A DNA stretch of 64,000 bases from UBA830 sp038146925 (GCA_038146925.1 JAYQSP010000009.1:1-64000); one strand, 5' to 3'. Numbered from the stretch's first letter, positions 51,266 to 60,633 are shown. Numbers and translations: made by a program. Notes: generated by a model from the letters alone, not told the origin.

Positions 51266-52204
51266 CTATACCGCCGCTTCCAGCAGCAAATCCGCGACTG
51301 CACCGGGTTCCGTCACCATTGCATCATGGGTGGTATCGAGCTCGCGGTAGATCCAGCTGTCATCGCTGCGGATCGTCTTCGCCTGCGTCATGAACGGCGT
51401 CGGCCCGGAAGCGTCGGTGCAGAGAATATAGGTCCGCGCCAGACCGTCGCCCCCGCCATTCGTCAGACGAACCGGGGTGATCTGCGTATTGACGGGATGC
51501 GGCACCACGCGGCGCGCCACCCAGTCGAAACGGTCGGCGGGTTCGCGCGGCAGGTCGAACATCCGCGCCGTGTCGGGCGGCACGCCGCCATTTGCGTTGG
51601 CGGCGGCGCGGCGTCGGGCGATTTCGGCTTCAACCGCGTCGTCGTCTCCCCCGGCCTGCGTCAGGCGCACAGTCATCGTCGCCGAACTGTCGCCCACCTG
51701 ATGCACGAAGGCGATGTTGTTCGGTGCTTCGTCCCAGACCATCGGCGCACCGTCGGCCGCCGCGCCCTCGGTATCCACGATCGCGGGCAACGGGTCGTAG
51801 TCGACGACGATCGCCTCCGCCGCGTCCAGCGCCTGCATTTTCGTCTGCGCCACCACGAAGGCCACGCAGTCCCCGACGCAGCGCACCCGGTCGGATACCA
51901 GCGCGGGAAACGGGGGCGCGAAGGCGATGGACCCGTCCCGGAGTTTCCGCGGCGGATCGCCCGGCACGTCGCCCCAGCCGAGTTCCTGCCAGTCCGCACC
52001 GGTCAGTACCGCCAGCACCCCGGGCGCGGCTTCGACCGCCGAGGTGTCGATGGACAGGATTTTCGCGTGTGCATGCGGCGAGCGCAGCACGACGCCGTGC
52101 GCCATGCCGGGCAGAGACCGGTCGTCGGCAAACTTCCCCCCGCCGCGCAGAAGCCGCGGGTCCTCCGACCGCGGCACCGATTGTCCGAGCGCGTATTTAC
52201 CCAT
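51266..52204 (-). pseudogene. Chimeric gene: CoxL-type N-terminus joined to an alpha/beta-hydrolase C-terminus
   Basis: Residues 1-170 match the N-terminal domain of a Mo-dependent dehydrogenase large subunit (MGKYALGQSVPRSEDPRLLR, then RSPHAHAKILSIDTS, GDCVAFVVAQT, PNNIAFVHQVGD). From about 190 the sequence is the C-terminal part of an alpha/beta hydrolase (EIARRRAAANANGGVPPD, RTYILCTD, then WIYRELDTTHDAMVTEP with the catalytic His293). The hydrolase nucleophile and the dehydrogenase Mo site are both missing. The simplest reading is an in-frame deletion that fused two genes near 51620-51695. No activity is expected for either parent. Confidence 0.82.
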
Positions 52205-52232
52205 TTAATTTAAGTCTTCTCGGCGGCCTGCC

Positions 52233-53054
52233 TTACGCCCCGGCTTCGGCCTCCTGGCGGTATTTCGGATCGACGTAGCGTTCTCCCGCCGCGCGGATAT
52301 GCGCGATGATGTCGTCGTCGAACCGGTCCTGCGGGACCGGGTCGTCGTCCCAGTAGCCGTAGTCATCCACGCCGCGTACGAGACATGCGGTACGCCGCCC
52401 GATGGTCGATTTCACATGGGTGGGGATGAAAAACAGCGCCAGTCCGATACGGGTGGTGTCGGTGTCGTTGGGATCCGACGCGTGCAGGATACGCTCGTGG
52501 TGGCACGAGAACTGCCCCTGTTTCAGGGGCAGGTACATGGCGTTGCTGTCGTCGATCCCGCGAATGACCTGACCGCGAGCCAGAAGATTGTCCTCGGCGA
52601 AGGTTTCCTCATGCTCGTAGGCCGCCCCGCGATGCGACCCGGGAATAACCTTCATGCAGCCCATGTCCGGCGTGGAATCCGTGATCGCCAGCCATACGGT
52701 GACGAGTTCGTGCGGATCGAGACCGAAATAGGCGGAATCCTGGTGCCAGGATACGAAAGAGCCGTCCTGCGCGCCCTTGATCCAGAAGCGCGACGCGAAC
52801 GCCAGGATATTCGGGCCGATCAGGTCTTCGACGACATCGAGAATACGCTCGTTGAACGTGAAGTCGTACGACCGGCGGAAACAGAGATGTCCCTTGATCT
52901 GAAGCTGGCCGGCGGAGATCCCGTTGGCGGCTTCGAAGGCGTCGAGATCCTCCAGCATCGCCGCGGCTTCGGACGGATCGATCCCCTCCATCGGCGCGAG
53001 AAAGCCGTTCTCGCGGTAAGATTCGATCTGTTCTTCGGTCAGCACTTTCGGCAT
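52233..53054 (-). CDS. Phytanoyl-CoA dioxygenase (PhyH) family Fe(II)/2-oxoglutarate oxygenase
   Basis: A 273-residue oxygenase with iron ligands His-x-Asp in VSWHQDSAYFGL and the distal His in CHHERILHASDPN; the Arg of TRIGLALFF probably binds 2-oxoglutarate. The presence of Asp, not Ala/Gly, means a hydroxylase rather than a halogenase. In phosphonate-using bacteria a PhyH member (PhnY-type) hydroxylates aminoethylphosphonate; with AEP genes in this window that is a testable option, but the distance makes it weak. Confidence 0.88.
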   Translation of the reverse strand: MPKVLTEEQIESYRENGFLAPMEGIDPSEAAAMLEDLDAFEAANGISAGQLQIKGHLCFRRSYDFTFNERILDVVEDLIGPNILAFASRFWIKGAQDGSFVSWHQDSAYFGLDPHELVTVWLAITDSTPDMGCMKVIPGSHRGAAYEHEETFAEDNLLARGQVIRGIDDSNAMYLPLKQGQFSCHHERILHASDPNDTDTTRIGLALFFIPTHVKSTIGRRTACLVRGVDDYGYWDDDPVPQDRFDDDIIAHIRAAGERYVDPKYRQEAEAGA

Positions 53055-53154
53055 CCGTCGGCTCCCTCTGAGTGAGAACGAAGTTTAGGGGATGCGATGG
53101 GCGGTGGGAAGTTCGGCTTTCGCGCGACTGCGGCGTCTCGAAGGCCCTGCCGCG

Positions 53155-53709
53155 CTAATGCACCTTTTTCTTGTCTTCCAGTTTTTCCGGCGGGTCGGGA
53201 TAGCGGACGGCTGACCGGGAATCGATTTCGACCTCCGTCTCGATCTCGCCGGCGCGGGCGAAGGCGATCACGATGGGGAGCATGTCGCCCTTGTGCAGAT
53301 CCCGGGTCAGTTCCTGCAGTTCCAGCGCCGCGACGCCGGGTTCGAAATGGAACACTTCGTGACCTTCGACCGGCACCGGGCCGACCATGACAGGGCGCAG
53401 CATCGGGCCGTGCTTCTTGAACTGGACGATACGGACCCGTTTGGCGACGTTCACTTCGCCGCCTTTCAGACGCACGGCGCTCTCGCTGTCGTTCCTGACG
53501 GTCAGGAATATATAGGCGTTTTCGCCCTTGCGTGCGGCGCGGGTCCAAATGCCCTTCACATGTATGTCTTCGATATTCGCCGGGGGCGGCAGCGGTGCTT
53601 TTTCGCCCTTTTTTTTGGGTTTGGCGGGCGCACCCGCGTCGGCGCCGATCGACATCAGCCCCACGATCAGCGCGACCGCAACCGATTGAACGAACTTACG
53701 AGTACCCAT
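53155..53709 (-). CDS. PCuAC/DUF461-like periplasmic protein lacking metal ligands
   Basis: A 184-residue exported protein; ATG 53709 with AGGA gives the signal MGTRKFVQSVAVALIVGLMS. The fold matches copper chaperones of the PCu(A)C type: IHVKGIWTRAARKGENAYIFLTVRN, then LHKGDMLPIVIAFARAGEIETEVEI. The ligand motif HxM near the GGYHVMLMGL position reads GVAALELQEL here, so His and Met are gone, though KKHGPM upstream keeps a possible site. It may bind no copper or a different partner. The N-terminal Lys/Pro-rich tail is unusual. Confidence 0.75.
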   Translation of the reverse strand: MGTRKFVQSVAVALIVGLMSIGADAGAPAKPKKKGEKAPLPPPANIEDIHVKGIWTRAARKGENAYIFLTVRNDSESAVRLKGGEVNVAKRVRIVQFKKHGPMLRPVMVGPVPVEGHEVFHFEPGVAALELQELTRDLHKGDMLPIVIAFARAGEIETEVEIDSRSAVRYPDPPEKLEDKKKVH

Positions 53710-53796
53710 GATCCTGCCCGCTGCGTTACCCAACGGAAGAACTATGTCGGCGACAGGTTTACAGCCCCCTAACCGGCATCGTTAATTTTCGAATTT

Positions 53797-54696
53797 TCAA
53801 CTCCCGGGCACGGTCCCGGCAGGCAAGCCGCTTGCATGCTCATAGATATCCCTCGGCCGGCAGAACCAGATTTTTTCGGCATCCGGATGATTGACGATAT
53901 GGGTCAGGATATCCCGCAGGCCCGCCAGACGGTAAGGCTGGCCGACCACGAAGGTATGCATCGCCAGGCTGAAAATCAGCGGCTGGTTGTCACACTGGCG
54001 CATCTGTTCGTCGAAATGGGCGGTAACCATGCGGGTAAAATCGTCCGACGTATGACGGCGGCTCAGCTGGGCGGGAGAATCGTTGATCTCGATGTGATAC
54101 GGGATGGACAGGATCGGCCCCGTCCCGGTCGTCATCCAGAACGGCTGGTCGTCCGCGGACCAGTCCATGATGTAGCGGTACCCGTTGGCATGAAGCAGGT
54201 CCGGCGTGTGGGCGCTTTCCGAGATCCACGGCCCCATCCAGCCGCCCGGTCCGTCGCCTTCGTGCGTGCGGAACGCCTCGGTCGCCCTGGCGATGAGATC
54301 GGCTTCCTCGTCTTTGGGGTAGCCGCCCTGCTCTTCCGAATTGGTCACGCCGTGACCGACGAATTCGTCGCCGCGGGCGCGAATTTTCGCAGGTATCTGC
54401 GGGGCGTAATCGTAAATCGACGTGTTCATCAGGTGACACATCGGCAGGCCGAACTGGTCGAACAGGTCGAAGACCCGCCATATTCCAACGCGCAGGCCGT
54501 AATCCCGCCATGCGTAATTGCGCACGTCCGGCTGGGTGCCGGGATTGGTCGGGGTGTGGCCCAGCCCTTCGCCGAAGCTGAAATGCTCGATATTCAGGGC
54601 GAAATAGACGGCCAGACGCTTGCCGTCCGGCCAGTCGTAATCCGGCCGTTCGGTGATCGGCGAGTAGTCGTAGCGATTGTGTTTTTTCAGTTCCAC
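53797..54696 (-). CDS. Polysaccharide deacetylase family protein (PuuE/allantoinase-like)
   Basis: A 299-residue NodB-homology protein. GTG 54696 after GAGGGG is chosen; longer in-frame readings overlap the divergent molybdoenzyme gene. The sequence has YFALNIEHFSFGEG, YGLRVGIWRVFDLFDQFGLP, GHGVTNSEEQ and WMGPWISESAHTPDLL, typical of the PuuE branch, which lost the classical Asp-His-His metal layout. Such enzymes act on allantoin or related cyclic amides rather than chitin. It diverges from the CoxMSL-type cluster and could work on the same N-heterocycle. Confidence 0.85.
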   Translation of the reverse strand: MELKKHNRYDYSPITERPDYDWPDGKRLAVYFALNIEHFSFGEGLGHTPTNPGTQPDVRNYAWRDYGLRVGIWRVFDLFDQFGLPMCHLMNTSIYDYAPQIPAKIRARGDEFVGHGVTNSEEQGGYPKDEEADLIARATEAFRTHEGDGPGGWMGPWISESAHTPDLLHANGYRYIMDWSADDQPFWMTTGTGPILSIPYHIEINDSPAQLSRRHTSDDFTRMVTAHFDEQMRQCDNQPLIFSLAMHTFVVGQPYRLAGLRDILTHIVNHPDAEKIWFCRPRDIYEHASGLPAGTVPGS

Positions 54697-54857
54697 CTGC
54701 GATGGCCCCTCTGTCCGGTATCCCGCTGGATATTCCCAGCGCGGCGGTTGCAGATCAAGGGCAGCGCCATGCGTTTTCGCCTCTTGAACTGCGTACGGCG
54801 AGGTGGGACATTTGCGCCTGATTTCCGGGATGAGGAAGACCAAAAAGGGAGGTAGCC

Positions 54858-55730
54858 GTGAAGGCGCCGAAATTTTCTTATGTACGGGCGGACAGCGTGG
54901 ATCACGCGCTCGAACTGCTCGACAAGCACGGCGAGGACGCACGCATTCTCGCCGGCGGACAAAGCCTGATGCCGACGCTGAACATGCGTCTGTCGCAGCC
55001 TGAGATTCTGATCGACATCAACCGACTGGACGAGATGAAAGGTATTTCGCTGGACGGCGATACCGTCGTCATCGGCGCGCTGACCAGACATGTCGAGGTT
55101 ATGAACTCCAACATCGTCGCTGAACACCTGCCGCTGATCGCAGAAGCCATGCCGCATGTGGCGCACGTCGCGGTCCGCAACCGGGGCACCATCGGCGGCA
55201 GCATCGCGCTGTCCGATCCGGCGGCCGAAATGCCGGCCTGCGCCCTGGCGCTGGGGGCGACGCTTGTTGTGCAAAGCAGCAGCGGCAAGCGCGAGATTCC
55301 GGCGGAAGAATTTTTCCACGGGCTTTACGAAACTGCGCGGGCGGAGAACGAGCTGCTGGTCGAGATCCGCTATCCGTCGCAGAAAAAGGAAAACGTGTCG
55401 GTATTCCTGGAACTGGCGCGCCGCCATGGCGATTTCGCCATCGCGGGCATCTGCGCCTACGGCAAGGTTTCCGGAAACACGATCGACGACATGCGGCTGG
55501 TCTATTTCGCCAGCGAGGATCGCCCGGTGATCGGCGAGAACGCCATCGCCGCCCTGAACGGCAAGACGTGGTCGGACGATACCAAGGAGGCCGTCACCTC
55601 GGCCCTCGAAAACGACCTCGACCCCATGGCCAATCTGCATGGATCATCCGCCATGAAAATGCACCTGCAGAAAGTGCTGACGGGACGCGCCATGGATGCC
55701 GCGGTCGCCCGGGCGGGAGGCGCGTCATGA
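54858..55730 (+). CDS. FAD-binding subunit of CoxM type
   Basis: A 290-residue FAD subunit of a Mo hydroxylase. The two FAD motifs are ILAGGQSLMPTLNMR (near 32) and RNRGTIGGSIALSDPAAE (near 112). It passes electrons from the FeS subunit to an acceptor. Its stop overlaps the FeS gene by four bases (ATGA), showing translational coupling. This is the first gene of a M-S-L set. Confidence 0.93.
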   Translation: MKAPKFSYVRADSVDHALELLDKHGEDARILAGGQSLMPTLNMRLSQPEILIDINRLDEMKGISLDGDTVVIGALTRHVEVMNSNIVAEHLPLIAEAMPHVAHVAVRNRGTIGGSIALSDPAAEMPACALALGATLVVQSSSGKREIPAEEFFHGLYETARAENELLVEIRYPSQKKENVSVFLELARRHGDFAIAGICAYGKVSGNTIDDMRLVYFASEDRPVIGENAIAALNGKTWSDDTKEAVTSALENDLDPMANLHGSSAMKMHLQKVLTGRAMDAAVARAGGAS

Positions 55731-56209
55731 GCGAGGAAATGGTCACCGTCAACATGACGGTCAACGGCGAGGCGGTCACGAAGACCATCCCTGTCCGCAC
55801 CCATCTGGTCGATTTCATCCGCACCGAGCTTGGCTTTACGGGGTCCCATCTCGGCTGCGAGCACGGCATCTGCGGCGCGTGTTCGGTGCGCGTCGACGGC
55901 GACGTGGTGCGCGGCTGCCTGATGCTGGCGGCCCAGGCCGAAGGCGCGGAGGTGATGACCATCGAAGGCATCACCGACACCGGCGAGATCGCCGACCTGC
56001 AGGACAAGTTCGTCGAGCGTAACGCGCTGCAATGCGGGTTCTGCACGCCCGGCATGCTGATGACCGCCGCCGAACTGCTGGCGCAGAAAACCGAGATGAG
56101 CCGCGAGGACATCCGCGAATTCATGTCCGGCAACTACTGCCGCTGCACCGGCTACCACGCCATCGTGGATGCGATCGAATCCATCAATAACGAACGCCTG
56201 AAGGGATAA
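55727..56209 (+). CDS. [2Fe-2S] subunit of CoxS type
   Basis: A 160-residue iron-sulfur subunit with two clusters: a plant-type N-terminal cluster (CEHGICGAC plus a Cys in VVRGCLML) and a C-terminal cluster (CGFCTPGM and CRCTGYH). It moves electrons from the Mo site to FAD. It overlaps the FAD gene and ends two bases before the large-subunit gene. Confidence 0.95.
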   Translation: MSEEMVTVNMTVNGEAVTKTIPVRTHLVDFIRTELGFTGSHLGCEHGICGACSVRVDGDVVRGCLMLAAQAEGAEVMTIEGITDTGEIADLQDKFVERNALQCGFCTPGMLMTAAELLAQKTEMSREDIREFMSGNYCRCTGYHAIVDAIESINNERLKG

Positions 56210-56211
56210 TC

Positions 56212-58593
56212 ATGGGCTTTATCCATCCTTACGACCGGCCCAATTCCTACATTGGCCGTACCCTGCCCCGCTCCCGCGCCAAGCGCGCCGTCGCCGGCCG
56301 CGGCCGCTATACGGACGACATCACGCCGCCCCGCACCCTGCACGCGGCGTTCGTCCGCAGCCCCTATGCCCATGCGAAAATTCTGAACATCGACGTCGAT
56401 GCCGCCAAGGCGGCCCCTGGCGTGAAACTGGTCATGACCGGCGCGGAACTGGCCGAGATGTGCACCGGTCCGTGGGTCGGCACGCTGACCGTATTCGAGA
56501 ACATGAAGGCCGAGCCGCAATACCCGATGGCGGTCGACCGGGTCTGCTGGCACGGCGAACCGGTGGTGATGATCATCGCCGAGACCCGCGCTCAGGCGGA
56601 AGACGCCGGTGAGCTGGTCCTGATCGATTACGAGGAACTGCCCGTCGTCATCAACAAGGAAACCGCGCTGGATGCGGATTCTCCCGTCATCCACGCCAAT
56701 CTCGGCGACAACAAGGCGTGGGAAAACACGCTGGGCTCCGGCGACGTCGACAAGGCGTTCGAGGAAGCCGACCACGTGCTGGAGGAAACCTTCTATTTCG
56801 GCCGTCACACGGCGGTCAGCCTGGAATCGCGGATTGTGCTGAGCGAATACGATCCCGGCACCGAGCGGCTGACCATCCATACGTCCAGCCAGTGTCCGCA
56901 TATGATCGAAACCGTGTTCGCGCAGACGCTCGGCGTGCCGGAACACAATGTGCGGATCGTCGCGCCGGACGTCGGCGGCTCGTTCGGCCTCAAGATTCAT
57001 ACCTTCGGCGACGAGGTCGCAGCCACCGCGGCGGCGATCAAGCTCGGACGCCCGGTGAAGTTCGTCGCTGACCGTCTGGAATCCTTCGTCTCCGACATTC
57101 ACGCCCGCGAAAACCGGGTGAAGGCCAAGATCGGCATCATGAACGACGGCACCATGATCGCCGCCGAGATCGACGATCTGTCCGGCGTCGGCGCCTATTC
57201 ACAGTATCCGCGGACCTCGGTGTTCGAGGCCAACCAGATCCTCAACATCACCTTCGGCCCCTACAAGCATCCGAACTATCGCGCCAAGGCGACCGTCGTC
57301 TATCTGAACGCGGTGCCGACATCGCAGTACCGCGCGGTCGGCCATCCGATCGGCATTTCGGTCGGCGAGTTCATGATGGACTGGGCGGCCGACGTGACCG
57401 GCCTCGATCCGTTCGAGATCCGGCGTCGCAACGTGATGGAAGACGATTCCTATCCGCGCAATATCGGCTCCGGCATTCCGATGAAGGACCTGTCGCATCA
57501 GGCGTGCCTCGAAAAACTGCACGGGCTGATGGAATACGACAAGCTTCTCGCCGAACAGGCCGAACTGCGTGAAAAGGGCATCTATCGCGGCATCGGCGTC
57601 GCCGGGTTCATCAAGGGCACGGCCCCCAGCCCTGTCGGCTATTACGGCGCCGGCGGCGCGCGGATCGCAGCTCAGGACGCCACGACCGTGAAGCTGGAAC
57701 CCAATGGCGGCGTGATCGTCGCGCTGGGCGTGACCGATCAGGGCCAGGGCGTCGACACCGTGATGGAACAGATCGCGGCGGCGGCCATCGGCTGCGACAT
57801 GGACATGGTCCGTGCCATTTCGGGCGACACCGACGCCATTCCCTATGGCGGCGGCACCTATGCGTCGCGCGCCACCGCCATCGGCGGCGAGGCGACCTAT
57901 CAGGCGGCGCTCGATCTGCGGCGCGAAATCCTGCACATGGCGGGAATTCTGCTCCAGACCGACCCGGAAAACCTCGATATCGTCGATGGCGCGGTGGTCG
58001 ACGAAGGATCGACCGATGCGCGTATTCCGCTTTCCGAAATAGGACGCATAGGGCATTTCCAGCTCGGCGAACTGCCCAACGACTATCAGCCGGTGCTGTC
58101 GCACACGCGGCGCTACCGGTTGCAGGATTCGCCCTATATCTACACCAACGGCATTCACGGTGCCTATGTTGAGGTCGATGTCGATACCGGCTGGATCAGG
58201 CACCTGAAGCACTGGGTGGTAGAGGATTGCGGACGCATCATCAACGAACAGCTCGCCGACGAACAAATCCGCGGCGGCTGCGTCCAGGGTCTGGGCGGCG
58301 CGCTGTACGAGCACTGCATCTACGACGAGTACGGCCAGCTGCAGAACGGTACCATGGCGGATTACGTGACGCCGATGATGTCGGAAATGCCGGACATTCA
58401 CGTCGGACACGTCCAGACACCGACCAGCGAATCCGAACTCGGCGCAAAGGGCGCCGGCGAATCCGGAACCGGGGCGGCCCCCGGCGTGATGATGAACGCC
58501 GTCAACAACGCCATCAAACCGCTGACCGACGGCCGTGTGACCGAACAGCCGATCACGCCGGAAGTGGTGCTGAAAGCGCTGGGGAAGATCTAA
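56212..58593 (+). CDS. Molybdopterin-binding large subunit of CoxL type
   Basis: A 793-residue Mo subunit with complete domains: hammerhead (SRAKRAVAGRGRYTDD), VGGSFGLKIHTFGDE, the active loop TSQYRAVGHP at residues 370-379, and the base Glu750 in KGAGESG. Like its orphan paralogue at 44501 it has neither CO-dehydrogenase loop. The two share architecture and the loop and may use the same small subunits. With the FAD and FeS genes it forms a complete hydroxylase, probably for an aromatic or N-heterocyclic substrate. Confidence 0.93.
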   Translation: MGFIHPYDRPNSYIGRTLPRSRAKRAVAGRGRYTDDITPPRTLHAAFVRSPYAHAKILNIDVDAAKAAPGVKLVMTGAELAEMCTGPWVGTLTVFENMKAEPQYPMAVDRVCWHGEPVVMIIAETRAQAEDAGELVLIDYEELPVVINKETALDADSPVIHANLGDNKAWENTLGSGDVDKAFEEADHVLEETFYFGRHTAVSLESRIVLSEYDPGTERLTIHTSSQCPHMIETVFAQTLGVPEHNVRIVAPDVGGSFGLKIHTFGDEVAATAAAIKLGRPVKFVADRLESFVSDIHARENRVKAKIGIMNDGTMIAAEIDDLSGVGAYSQYPRTSVFEANQILNITFGPYKHPNYRAKATVVYLNAVPTSQYRAVGHPIGISVGEFMMDWAADVTGLDPFEIRRRNVMEDDSYPRNIGSGIPMKDLSHQACLEKLHGLMEYDKLLAEQAELREKGIYRGIGVAGFIKGTAPSPVGYYGAGGARIAAQDATTVKLEPNGGVIVALGVTDQGQGVDTVMEQIAAAAIGCDMDMVRAISGDTDAIPYGGGTYASRATAIGGEATYQAALDLRREILHMAGILLQTDPENLDIVDGAVVDEGSTDARIPLSEIGRIGHFQLGELPNDYQPVLSHTRRYRLQDSPYIYTNGIHGAYVEVDVDTGWIRHLKHWVVEDCGRIINEQLADEQIRGGCVQGLGGALYEHCIYDEYGQLQNGTMADYVTPMMSEMPDIHVGHVQTPTSESELGAKGAGESGTGAAPGVMMNAVNNAIKPLTDGRVTEQPITPEVVLKALGKI

Positions 58594-58616
58594 ACTAGTT
58601 CATCGACGCTCATTCG

Positions 58617-59402
58617 ATGGAAATGAACCCCGCCGACGGCCAGTTTCTCGGCATGGTCGGGATTAACGTGTGGTCCTTTATCGGGCTGAACGCCTCCGCG
58701 CTGTTCAGTGCATTTGTCGCCTCGATTGCAGGTACCGCCGGCGGGCTCATTCTCATCGGCCTGATGGCGCTTGTATTTCCGCCGGCGCTGCTGATTCCCG
58801 TTCACACCATCGTTCAGCTGGGAGCTGCGGTCAGTCTCGGAACATCCCGCTGGCGGTACATGTTGTGGGACAAAGTACTGCCGTTCGTGGTCGGCACTGT
58901 CATCGGAGCTGCGATCGGCGGGCAGATTTTCATCGGGCTGTCGGAAAGCGTATTGCTGTTTGTCCTGGGCGTCAGCATCCTGATCCTGTGCTGGGTGCCG
59001 AAGCTCGCGCAGTTCGGTCCGGAAAAGGGACGCTTCGTCTTCGTCGGCTTCGTGGTCACTTTTCTGGGCGTGTTCATCAGCGCCACCGGTACGCTGCTCG
59101 CGGCATTTACCGCCGTTGTCGCCCCCGACCGGCGCAACCACATCGCCATGGTGGGCATCCTGATGTCCATCGTGCATATCGCGAAGCTGACCGCGTTCGG
59201 ATTGCTGGGGGTCAGCTTCGGATCATACGTGCCGCTGATGGCCACCATGATCGCGATGTCGTTTCTCGGGACCTGGATCGGCAAACACGCAATGGACCGG
59301 ATCCCCGAACGCGTGTTTCGTATCGGATTTCAGGTTTTGCTGACCCTGCTGGGACTCAGGCTGATTTGGCTGGCGGCGGATGCTAGTTTCAACCTGAACT
59401 GA
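58617..59402 (+). CDS. TauE/SafE-family permease
   Basis: A 261-residue membrane protein with about eight helices. The family pattern is seen in SIAGTAGGLILIGLMALVFP and IGAAIGGQIFIGLSESVLLFVLG. TauE/SafE proteins export sulfite or organosulfur anions, or act in sulfonate uptake. It lies 24 bases after the large-subunit gene and 22 before a VOC gene on the same strand, so it may belong to the same operon as the hydroxylase. Substrate uncertain. Confidence 0.88.
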   Translation: MEMNPADGQFLGMVGINVWSFIGLNASALFSAFVASIAGTAGGLILIGLMALVFPPALLIPVHTIVQLGAAVSLGTSRWRYMLWDKVLPFVVGTVIGAAIGGQIFIGLSESVLLFVLGVSILILCWVPKLAQFGPEKGRFVFVGFVVTFLGVFISATGTLLAAFTAVVAPDRRNHIAMVGILMSIVHIAKLTAFGLLGVSFGSYVPLMATMIAMSFLGTWIGKHAMDRIPERVFRIGFQVLLTLLGLRLIWLAADASFNLN

Positions 59403-59424
59403 CCAACCAAGCGGAGACAACACC

Positions 59425-60030
59425 ATGGCACGCGGCATAGTCGATACCGAAGGACTGAACGAACCGGACGTCGTGGCGCTGCGTAACACGCCCACACCGG
59501 ACGGGTTGCCGTTCAGCATCAACAAAATCGGGCACGTGGTCCTGATGGTGCAGGATCTCGAAAAATCGGTGAAGTTCTATACCGAGGTTCTGGGGTTCCG
59601 GGTCTCCGACGTATATCCGGCCACGATGGTGCCGGGGCGCATGGTGTTCATGCGCTGCGCCCAGGATCATCATGGCGTCGCGCTGGTCGGCGGTGCGGAA
59701 GCGCCGGGCAACAGCAACGAGCTGAACCACCTGGCGTTCGAAGTATCGTCCATCGACGAGGTGTTCCGCGCCCGCGATCATCTCGAAAAACACGGCGTCA
59801 AGATTTCCTATCTCGGGCGCCGCCGCGCCGGCTGCCAGGTCGCGGTGGAGTTCTTCGACCCCGACAATCACATGCTGGAAATCTACTGGGGCATCGACCA
59901 GATCGGCACCAACGAATGCGCCCGCCCGGCAGAGGAATGGCGCGAGGAAATGACGCTGGAAGCTGCCGTCGACAATGCGCCCCCGGGCCAGGATACGACC
60001 ATGACAGACACGTCGCTGCGAAGGGATTGA
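59425..60030 (+). CDS. VOC-family protein (extradiol dioxygenase/glyoxalase-like)
   Basis: A 201-residue metalloprotein with a vicinal-oxygen-chelate fold. Three likely ligands are His37 (IGHVVL), His102 (LNHLAFEV) and Glu152 (LEIYWG), as in ring-cleaving and glyoxalase-like enzymes. The C-terminal tail (CARPAEEWREEMTLEAA) resembles 2,3-dihydroxybiphenyl-dioxygenase-type proteins. ATG has GGAG eight bases upstream. It is the last gene of the CoxMSL-TauE series before a repeat. Confidence 0.85.
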   Translation: MARGIVDTEGLNEPDVVALRNTPTPDGLPFSINKIGHVVLMVQDLEKSVKFYTEVLGFRVSDVYPATMVPGRMVFMRCAQDHHGVALVGGAEAPGNSNELNHLAFEVSSIDEVFRARDHLEKHGVKISYLGRRRAGCQVAVEFFDPDNHMLEIYWGIDQIGTNECARPAEEWREEMTLEAAVDNAPPGQDTTMTDTSLRRD

Positions 60031-60042
60031 GACTGGTCATAA

Positions 60043-60134
60043 CCCCTCTCCCTAGTCTTCTCCACGGGAGGGAGAGGGGACTCTTTCTGTAGCATGAGGC
60101 GCCATCGAAACCCCTCGCCGCGACGGGGCGAGGG
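60043..60134. repeat. C/G-rich inverted repeats, probable bidirectional terminator
   Basis: CCCCTCTCCCT (60043-60053) pairs with AGGGAGAGGGG (60069-60079) in an 11-bp perfect stem. CCCTCGCC (60112-60119) pairs with GGCGAGGG (60127-60134). They fill the gap between the convergent VOC and MarR genes and belong with the elements at 19983 and 33416. Confidence 0.75.
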
Positions 60135-60153
60135 AGAGGAGGAAACAGGTATC

Positions 60154-60633
60154 CTAGCGTCGCAAAGGCGCCCGGCTTTCGCTGTTATTGCCGTTGGCCA
60201 TTTTGCCGAGCAGGCGCATGAACTGAGCGCGTTCGGATGCGGTCAGGGGCGCCAGCATCCGATCCTGTGCCGCCTCGGCGGACGGCAAGACGTCGCGGAT
60301 CAGGCCGGCGCCTTTCTTAGTGATCGACACCGGTTTTGAGCGCCGGTCTTTTTCGGACACGGACCGTTCCACCAACCCCCGTTCCTCCAGCTTTTTCACC
60401 ACCACGCCGATGGTCGTCCGGTCCAGCGCCAGAGCGCCGCCGAGACCGACCTGATCGTCCGGCCCGTCCCGGTTAAGCTCCGCCAGCACGGCGAATTGCA
60501 GCGGCGTCAGATCCCACGGCCGGCATTCATCCAGAAAAACCGACACTGCGATCTGCTGACAGCGGCGCATCAGATGGCCCGGCGCGGCGCGAAGGTCGTC
60601 AAGAATGCCCGTCTTTTCGGCAACGACCACCAT
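60154..60633 (-). CDS. MarR-family transcriptional regulator
   Basis: A 159-residue winged-helix dimer. The DNA-binding part reads LTPLQFAVLAELNRDG, then GLGGALALDRTTIGVVVKKLEERGLVERSVSEKDRRSKPVSIT with the wing Asp-Arg-Arg. ATG 60633 overlaps the TGA of the upstream hydroxylase (ATGA), so the two are translationally coupled. It probably represses the hydroxylase operon at the operator at 61861-61887 and is relieved by an aromatic acid. Confidence 0.88.
   Translation of the reverse strand: MVVVAEKTGILDDLRAAPGHLMRRCQQIAVSVFLDECRPWDLTPLQFAVLAELNRDGPDDQVGLGGALALDRTTIGVVVKKLEERGLVERSVSEKDRRSKPVSITKKGAGLIRDVLPSAEAAQDRMLAPLTASERAQFMRLLGKMANGNNSESRAPLRR

Noticed and set aside
52233..53054. PhyH protein as a non-heme iron halogenase
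   Set aside because: The facial triad keeps Asp in HxD; halogenases have Ala or Gly.
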